Source: Mediterraneibacter agrestimuris
GTDB taxonomy: Bacteria > Bacillota > Clostridia > Lachnospirales > Lachnospiraceae
Length of the DNA stretch: 64,000 nucleotides
NCBI RefSeq assembly: GCF_943193195.1
Contig: NZ_CALPDG010000018.1
Coordinates: 1 to 64,000, forward strand
Reading direction: 5' to 3'
Part shown: in pieces, positions 58,350 through 64,000 of the stretch
How positions within the stretch are numbered: position 1 is the first letter of the stretch
How the letters are laid out: every line of letters begins with the position of its first letter
Program-made: the position numbers and the translations under genes
Notes under the pieces: generated by a model
Database searches by the model: none
What the model saw: only the letters and a program-made list of their open reading frames with translations
Told to the model about the DNA's origin: nothing

Positions 58350-61300
58350 CGCCCTGCTTTTTCCGCCGGTTCTTCTTTGAAGCAGCAGAAGCGCTGCACC
58401 TGCCATTACCAGCATCCCCAATACCATACGCACATAAATCCCCACCGATAAAACACCTCCTGTCATCGGAACAGCAAACGCTGCATGATTTGTAATCTCA
58501 TAAGTATAATCATATATCAGATATACATCCGCCCCCGGATAGTAAATGCATTTTTCTTTGTCAATTCCCATCTCTACAATATCAGCTTCTGTTACCTGCA
58601 GCGGCACTTCTACAAGAAGAGGCTCTTTTAAAAGCATATGCCCTTCTATTGTCTTCGTCTCTGTAATTGTATAACCACCGGGATACAGGTTCTCAAACAC
58701 AACCCCTCCCTTTTCATCTGTTGTCTTTTCGGCAATCACTGTACCCACATTGTTTTTCAATTCAAAGACAGTCCCGGGCAGCGGTGTTTTCCCATCTGTA
58801 TCCAGCTTTTTTAGTTTTACATTTCCATATATGAGTTTATTCGTTACTGTATATTCATACTCCTTAGACTGACTGACAGACGCTTTGTAACCAATCACCT
58901 CATCCTCTGTAATGCTGTACTTATATGCATTACCGCCCGCATCATATTTTTCCAGATTCACAAAAGAACCCTTCCATTCATTAGATACAGACAGCTTCAT
59001 TGACTGTATCTCCGTATCATTTCTCAGCAAACGGATTGTCACTTCTTTCGGACGTTTGGCATAGTTTTCATCCTGCCATATTTTAGTTACATCCACCTTC
59101 ACATATTCATTTTTAAATGAAACAGAACCGCCTTTTGTTGTAATCCGAAGCACATTATCTAAATTAGATAAAACTGCTCCATCCGATGACCTGACAGACG
59201 GCAATACATTTCCTCCCGTTTCAGCAGTCGTAAGTTCTGCGTTCTCTGAAACTTTCACAGTTTCTATCTGCGCAGAAATTATGTTGTCATTTTTATCCAC
59301 TTCATAGACATAATAGATTCCCGGATTTACATTCGGGATCACAGCACTTCCTGAAGTATGACCGGTCTTTACCGTTACATAAATTTCCCCTGTATATCCT
59401 TTCACCTTTCCGCTAGTCTGTTTCTTTGTTGAATAGACAAAACGATACGTCACATCCTCTGTAAAAGATGCCCCTGACACAGTTTTGTTCACTGTAATAC
59501 CCGGCTTTTCCTGTCTGCTGAAAATAATACTGGGTGTGGACATGCTTCTGGTGAGCAGCTGATTCAAATTTTGTGTGGTTACATAGGTCAGCTTCTGCAC
59601 TGTATTAGATTCAATGGTCTTATCCTTTCCATCTGTAGCTTTCTGATAATCTGCATATTGAACAGGGAATGAGAATTCATGTCCTGATGCAGTATAGCCT
59701 CCATCTGTCATTGCCCCGATATACCAGTACACCGTTTTCGTACTCCGTACATAAATAGCCTTTGCCCCGGCTTTCGCAGCATTGTACACATCCGCCGGCA
59801 CACCTTTAATTGTTCCGCTCCCCTGGGAGGCAAGTACCTTCCACGAGGCATCCAGCCTGCTTTCATCTAAAGTAAATGGTTCACTCAATGTGTCCGTATA
59901 AATAGCATCCCGTCCTTCAATATCAATTACATACTGTTGATTGATACGCCTCAGAATAGTAGTTTTTAGTTCTTCAAATTGATCATTGTATCTGACATTA
60001 ACAGCAGTTCCTGTGGAATCCATATGATTCAGTCTGGATGCCAAGCCTGTCTGATCCCGTTCATTTACGCCTACACCGCAGGCATATACTGTTACCCCAT
60101 TGATATCCTTTAATTTAGCAATCTCATTTATTCCATTAATATAAGGATTGTTTACATCCTCCGCTTTTCCCTTTGTTCCCTGAGGCATTCCGTCCGTCAA
60201 GAAGATAACCAGTGTCTTTTTTATTTTGTCTGCCCCGCTTTGATTATTCAAAAAATCAATTGCATTCTGAACTGCTCTCGACCAGTTTGTTCCGTCATAG
60301 GTAAATGGATTATCTATCTGAGACTGTATGGTTCGTCCGTTTTTTGTAAAATTTATCTTCCCCACGCCACTTTTATAAGTCATACGATCTTCATTATCCG
60401 TATACAATCCATTCTGTTCATTCAAAGAAGACGCATTGCTCCACGAACCATTGTTCGGTACATCTCCCCAGAACGGTACATAAGCAACCTTATTTTCTGG
60501 ATTCAATGCCTGAATCTGAGTCACAAGAGTATCCATAAAATCCTGAGATCTGGCAAGACGGTCATTCACCTGACATTCTCCCGGAGCACAGGTATTCAAT
60601 ATCCATCCGCCATTGTAATTAATAATCTGTGATACATCCAGAAAATAAAGCGGATTGTCTTCAGAAACGTAAATTTCCTGCCCTCTCTGCTCTGTATAGC
60701 ATACCCCCTCTGTCATACGTACAACGCGTCTGCCTCTGGGAAGATATGTATTCACCGCCTGATCACGTGTAATTTTTATATAATGATGCAGATCCGTAGA
60801 AAATGTATTATACAAATTATTCCCATGTGTCATTGTCCATGCAGGAAGTCCTGAATTGTCATCATTTTCTATCAACAGGTAATAATGATCATCTACCTGA
60901 CAAGGCGAATTATATTTCATCTCACCGTTATGCAGCCAGTTTCCATTAAATCCTCCGTAACCTGAATCAGGTTCTTTATATGTCAGCCTCCCAAAATAAT
61001 TTTCTTCCGCCGCAATATCACTGACTGTCTCCGCCCATCCCATAGTATTCTGTATGGGATAATTTTTCACATCCCATGGACCACCAAACCCTTGTCTGGT
61101 TACTTCCAGATTGTATCCGTAATTAGCATCCATAGAACCCGATTTATCCTGAATCAACACCACATTCATATCTTCCATCCCCTGAATCCGTCCGGAATCA
61201 GAACTGTATTGAAGTGTGATCTTTCCATTTCCGTTGGATTTGTCCGTCCACTGTGTTCTCTTACGGATATTCGCAGTAATATTTGTCACCGATTCCGACA

Positions 61301-61826
61301 TGGGCATAACCTGAAATTCAGAAGGGCAATATATATAACGGTCAAAATATTCTGCCATCTCCCCAGCCGGCTCCACATGAGATTCAACAAATTCCTGTCC
61401 TCCCTCAGGACTTCCATACTCTATACAACCATCCTCTTTGAGAATCTTTCCTTTCTCAATTGCAACAACCTGATTTGCCAATTTCTTTTCATCACAATCT
61501 CCTTTCTCCACCTCCCCATCTTCTTCTGCCGGTGTTTCCATTTTTTCCTCTCCACTCTCTATATCTTCCTGTTGTCTGTCTTCTGGTTTTTCTTCCTTTT
61601 TATCTATGCTTTGCTCATCATCTGATTTTTTACTTTTGTTGCATTCCTTTTGTGTGTCAGTGTGCTCCTCTTTCTCTATGTTTTCTTCCTTATTATCATC
61701 AATTTGCGTTTCTGTCGCAGAAAGTGAATCCGAATCTTCCGCATATACGAAAAAACCGGAATCAGAGCCCCCGCACATCAGCAGAATTACCAATAATACT
61801 GCCGAAAAAATTCTTCTTCCTTTCAT
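58347..61826 (-). CDS. VWA-domain pilus tip adhesin with CnaB/SpaA domains
   Basis: A 1159-residue secreted surface protein. It has a signal peptide (about 1-29), then a 100-residue acidic low-complexity stretch rich in Glu, Lys, Asp and Gln. A von Willebrand A domain follows (about 195-640) with the MIDAS motif QDKSGSMD. C-terminal Ig-like repeats include a CnaB domain (WQDENYAKRPKEVTIRLLRN) and a SpaA-type domain (LDTDGKTPLPGTVFELK) likely to carry isopeptide bonds. The cell-wall signal is VPMTG, a hydrophobic helix and RRTGGKSRA, a variant of LPxTG. The start at 61826 follows GAGG. It lies downstream of a class C sortase and an LPQTG pilin, so it is the probable tip adhesin. Confidence 0.9.
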   Translation of the reverse strand: MKGRRIFSAVLLVILLMCGGSDSGFFVYAEDSDSLSATETQIDDNKEENIEKEEHTDTQKECNKSKKSDDEQSIDKKEEKPEDRQQEDIESGEEKMETPAEEDGEVEKGDCDEKKLANQVVAIEKGKILKEDGCIEYGSPEGGQEFVESHVEPAGEMAEYFDRYIYCPSEFQVMPMSESVTNITANIRKRTQWTDKSNGNGKITLQYSSDSGRIQGMEDMNVVLIQDKSGSMDANYGYNLEVTRQGFGGPWDVKNYPIQNTMGWAETVSDIAAEENYFGRLTYKEPDSGYGGFNGNWLHNGEMKYNSPCQVDDHYYLLIENDDNSGLPAWTMTHGNNLYNTFSTDLHHYIKITRDQAVNTYLPRGRRVVRMTEGVCYTEQRGQEIYVSEDNPLYFLDVSQIINYNGGWILNTCAPGECQVNDRLARSQDFMDTLVTQIQALNPENKVAYVPFWGDVPNNGSWSNASSLNEQNGLYTDNEDRMTYKSGVGKINFTKNGRTIQSQIDNPFTYDGTNWSRAVQNAIDFLNNQSGADKIKKTLVIFLTDGMPQGTKGKAEDVNNPYINGINEIAKLKDINGVTVYACGVGVNERDQTGLASRLNHMDSTGTAVNVRYNDQFEELKTTILRRINQQYVIDIEGRDAIYTDTLSEPFTLDESRLDASWKVLASQGSGTIKGVPADVYNAAKAGAKAIYVRSTKTVYWYIGAMTDGGYTASGHEFSFPVQYADYQKATDGKDKTIESNTVQKLTYVTTQNLNQLLTRSMSTPSIIFSRQEKPGITVNKTVSGASFTEDVTYRFVYSTKKQTSGKVKGYTGEIYVTVKTGHTSGSAVIPNVNPGIYYVYEVDKNDNIISAQIETVKVSENAELTTAETGGNVLPSVRSSDGAVLSNLDNVLRITTKGGSVSFKNEYVKVDVTKIWQDENYAKRPKEVTIRLLRNDTEIQSMKLSVSNEWKGSFVNLEKYDAGGNAYKYSITEDEVIGYKASVSQSKEYEYTVTNKLIYGNVKLKKLDTDGKTPLPGTVFELKNNVGTVIAEKTTDEKGGVVFENLYPGGYTITETKTIEGHMLLKEPLLVEVPLQVTEADIVEMGIDKEKCIYYPGADVYLIYDYTYEITNHAAFAVPMTGGVLSVGIYVRMVLGMLVMAGAALLLLQRRTGGKSRA

Positions 61827-61846
61827 TTTATTCACCTCACTCTGCT

Positions 61847-62719
61847 TTAACCTTCTCTTTTTACTTTTGTACTTTTTTGTCTAAAAATCAGTATAATCAG
61901 ACTCAGTACAAATACTGTCAAACTGATTCCAAGTGCTCGTCTGTATTCCTCCATCCATCGCGATTGCCCAGGTCTATTTATTATGACTTCCGGCGTTTCA
62001 ATCTGTTTGAGATCCAAACGCCTTGCCCCCCGTACCAGCAAACGGTGTGTATTCATTCCATATGGTGTACAGGTAAGCAGCGTACAATAATCCATCTCTT
62101 TTTCAACATACAGACTTGTTAGTTCTGACGGCAATACCGTCTGAATCTGATCCACCTCATACACCATCTTCTCTCCAAGCACATAGAGAAAAAACATATC
62201 TCCCTCTTTCATTTCTGTAAGATCAGTAAATAACTTAGCACTGCTTAATCCTGTATGTCCTGTCAGAACCGTATGTGTTCCTGCTCCTCCTACAGGCAGA
62301 GCAGTCCCCTTCAAATGACCGGCACCCTTTTCCAAAACTTCCGAATCCGTTCCGTGATAAATTGGAAGCCTGACCGCAATTCCCGGGATTTCCACAACTC
62401 CCATCACCCCATCGTCAGTGGTATTCAGCAGCATACTGTATCGGTCAGCATCCGGTTCCTGCATCTTTTTGAGAAATGGATCTTTCATCTGTACATGTCC
62501 ATTAAAAATTGCTTCATTATATACTTGCGCTGCCTGACGCATTTCCTCTTTTACTGAATCCTCCGCCTTGTGGATACTTCGCTCCACAAAATGAACCACC
62601 GAATCTGTCCGGTGTTCAAACACATAATTGGAAAGAAATGGATAACCCATCAGCGCCGCCGCAAGAAGAAATAACAAAAAAACTTTCAGAATCCATATAA
62701 AATAGCTGTTTCTGTTCAT
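61847..62719 (-). CDS. Class C sortase (pilus polymerase)
   Basis: A 290-residue membrane-anchored transpeptidase. It has an N-terminal helix (about 9-28) and a C-terminal helix (about 262-282) followed by a basic tail, as in class C enzymes. The lid motif is DPF (in MKDPFLKKM), the catalytic His lies in LTGHTGL, the Cys in TLLTCTPYG, and the Arg in RLLVRGAR. Class C sortases join pilin subunits through the pilin motif lysine. It is encoded seven bases after the pilin gene and before the tip adhesin gene, so the three form one pilus operon. Confidence 0.94.
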   Translation of the reverse strand: MNRNSYFIWILKVFLLFLLAAALMGYPFLSNYVFEHRTDSVVHFVERSIHKAEDSVKEEMRQAAQVYNEAIFNGHVQMKDPFLKKMQEPDADRYSMLLNTTDDGVMGVVEIPGIAVRLPIYHGTDSEVLEKGAGHLKGTALPVGGAGTHTVLTGHTGLSSAKLFTDLTEMKEGDMFFLYVLGEKMVYEVDQIQTVLPSELTSLYVEKEMDYCTLLTCTPYGMNTHRLLVRGARRLDLKQIETPEVIINRPGQSRWMEEYRRALGISLTVFVLSLIILIFRQKSTKVKREG

Positions 62720-62725
62720 GCCGCT

Positions 62726-64000
62726 TTACACTTCTTTCTTGTCCTTCCCGGACTTTCTTGTTAAAAGAATCACACCTGTCAATGCTGAGCCACATCCGGC
62801 AAGAGTAAAGAATATTGTCCCGTAACCTCCTGTCTGAGGAAGCTTAAAAGAACGGCTGTTTAAAATGTTCAGATCTGCTCTTGCATTTGTTGATACGATG
62901 TCTTCCCGCTGATATTCACTCATATTCGCCGTTCTTTGATCTACCTCTGCTCTTGCACGCTCACCTTCTGATTCAATCAGGCTGCTCACTGTTGCTGAGC
63001 TGTCATATAAAGTCGGCTTTGACGGAATTATATCATCCACAGTACACTTAATTTCTACTGTCATTGGTTCTCTCAAAAGAGAATATCCGTCATCTGTAGC
63101 AATTTCCGTTAATACATATGTGTCTGCCTCCAGACCGTTAATCTTTAACGTTCCGTCCTTTGACGGCACAAACACGGATGCCTGTTTCTCATCTTCCGCC
63201 TTTATACCGTCTGTAATATAATACACACCATCTTCACTGCCGCCCGCCGTCACAAAGTATCCGTCTGTTTTGTTTTGAAGAATGAATTGTACCTGCTTCG
63301 GATCTCCCTTGCCGCCTTCCTGCTGTTCAAAGCTTTTCTTGATATTCAGCCCAAAAACATACACCTTTGCCCTGTCTCTAATCGTATCCGTATATTCACT
63401 GCTTGTACGGTTCCATGTCAGCTCCACATCGTTGACATTTCCCTTATCACCAAGAATTACCATAGAATCAGAATTTACGGTGCAAGAATAAGATACTGTC
63501 ATGTACATCCGGGACAATCTGGAATTGATCTCTTTCAATCCCTCCTCTGTCATGCGGATTGTTGCCGTACGAAAAGATTTATGTGTCTTCTCACTTCTGC
63601 TGTCTATCGGTTCCGTATCATATTCCACTGTGAAATTAGGTGTCCCTTTCTCCCATGTTACCTTAGCCTGCTCTCTGATATTCGACCGTGCACTCTCCTC
63701 ACTATCAAAAAAATATATTTCAAAATCATCATTGTATGCCAAACCAGAATCCATCATATCTTCAAATGTATATTGTTCCAGAAAAGTTGCCTCAGACGTA
63801 ATACTAGGTAAATGGGAAACAAAAATATAATCCAGAATCTCTCCGCATGACGCTGTTGCCGTATCCTCATAAGGAGCGCCTTTCTTCACATCATCATGCT
63901 GCTTCACCAGCTTGTCCAAATCTGGATAATCGGTCTGATTTTTAGGATACACATCTACGTCATAAAACCATGCATCCCCTTCCTCATCTGTCATTGGCAG
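62726..64000 (-). CDS. LPQTG pilin backbone protein (partial)
   Basis: The C-terminal 424 or so residues of a sortase-dependent fimbrial subunit; the reading frame continues beyond the window end, so the signal peptide is not visible. The visible start WFYDVDVYPKNQ fits the pilin motif region with the linking Lys. An isopeptide-type Ig domain (TVSYSCTVNSDSMVILGDKG to RTSSEYTD) and a SpaA-like domain (EADTYVLTEIATDDGYSLL) follow. The chain ends with LPQTG, a hydrophobic helix and RKSGKDKKEV. Its role is the polymerised shaft of the pilus made by the adjoining sortase. A fibril isopeptide domain call is by pattern only. Confidence 0.88.
   Translation of the reverse strand: MPMTDEEGDAWFYDVDVYPKNQTDYPDLDKLVKQHDDVKKGAPYEDTATASCGEILDYIFVSHLPSITSEATFLEQYTFEDMMDSGLAYNDDFEIYFFDSEESARSNIREQAKVTWEKGTPNFTVEYDTEPIDSRSEKTHKSFRTATIRMTEEGLKEINSRLSRMYMTVSYSCTVNSDSMVILGDKGNVNDVELTWNRTSSEYTDTIRDRAKVYVFGLNIKKSFEQQEGGKGDPKQVQFILQNKTDGYFVTAGGSEDGVYYITDGIKAEDEKQASVFVPSKDGTLKINGLEADTYVLTEIATDDGYSLLREPMTVEIKCTVDDIIPSKPTLYDSSATVSSLIESEGERARAEVDQRTANMSEYQREDIVSTNARADLNILNSRSFKLPQTGGYGTIFFTLAGCGSALTGVILLTRKSGKDKKEV

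Overview
The window looks like part of the chromosome of a gut member of the Lachnospiraceae (Clostridia, low-to-mid GC Firmicute). The reasons are the purine-rich Shine-Dalgarno sites, sigma-A promoters, a T-box leader, YesM/YesN two-component regulation, LplB/LplC/DUF3502 sugar transporters, EFR1 and YitT proteins, a class C sortase pilus locus and many intracellular glycosidases. I do not assign a species.

Layout. (1) 1-5.4 kb: the right part of an AT-rich integrated element on the + strand. It holds a small unknown protein, an XRE regulator with its own operator, a membrane-anchored protein with a predicted PD-(D/E)XK nuclease domain, a double-HTH regulator, a type I toxin with an antisense RNA, and a large serine recombinase that ends beside queA. 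(2) 5.4-10.6 kb: pheS-pheT-queA, led by a phenylalanine T-box. (3) 10.9-28.2 kb: a mannose-glycan locus on the minus strand. It has GH125 and GH38 alpha-mannosidases, a YesL-like protein, a YesM/YesN two-component system, a three-gene ABC importer, a DUF4432 epimerase-like protein, a cupin lyxose/mannose isomerase and a GH2 beta-mannosidase. No glycosidase has a visible signal peptide, so the likely scheme is import of intact high-mannose oligosaccharides (for example from host N-glycans), trimming in the cytoplasm and isomerisation of mannose to fructose. (4) 28.3-31.9 kb: a BrkB-type membrane protein, a probable 6S RNA, a broken small gene, YitT and an EFR1 flavodoxin-ferredoxin. (5) 31.9-51.9 kb: a plant-glycoside type locus with two GH78 alpha-rhamnosidases, two GH3 enzymes, two GPH-family symporters, three esterase-like proteins (one apparently dead), an AraC regulator and an AraC-GH39 fusion. 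(6) 52-58.3 kb: pckA, cdd, a small membrane protein, thrC, leuD and leuC. (7) 58.3-64 kb: a sortase-assembled pilus locus (VWA tip adhesin, class C sortase, LPQTG pilin cut by the window end).

Across regions 2-7 a mosaic family of palindromic intergenic repeats recurs at least twelve times. It is bordered by GTAAC/TGAAC-like ends, usually lies directly at the 3' end of genes, and in several cases supplies the stop codon or a short C-terminal tail. Together with the membrane nuclease module, the inactive-looking GH39 sensor fusion and the dead esterase paralogue, this is the least ordinary content of the window. No CRISPR array, transposase, rRNA or tRNA gene was seen.
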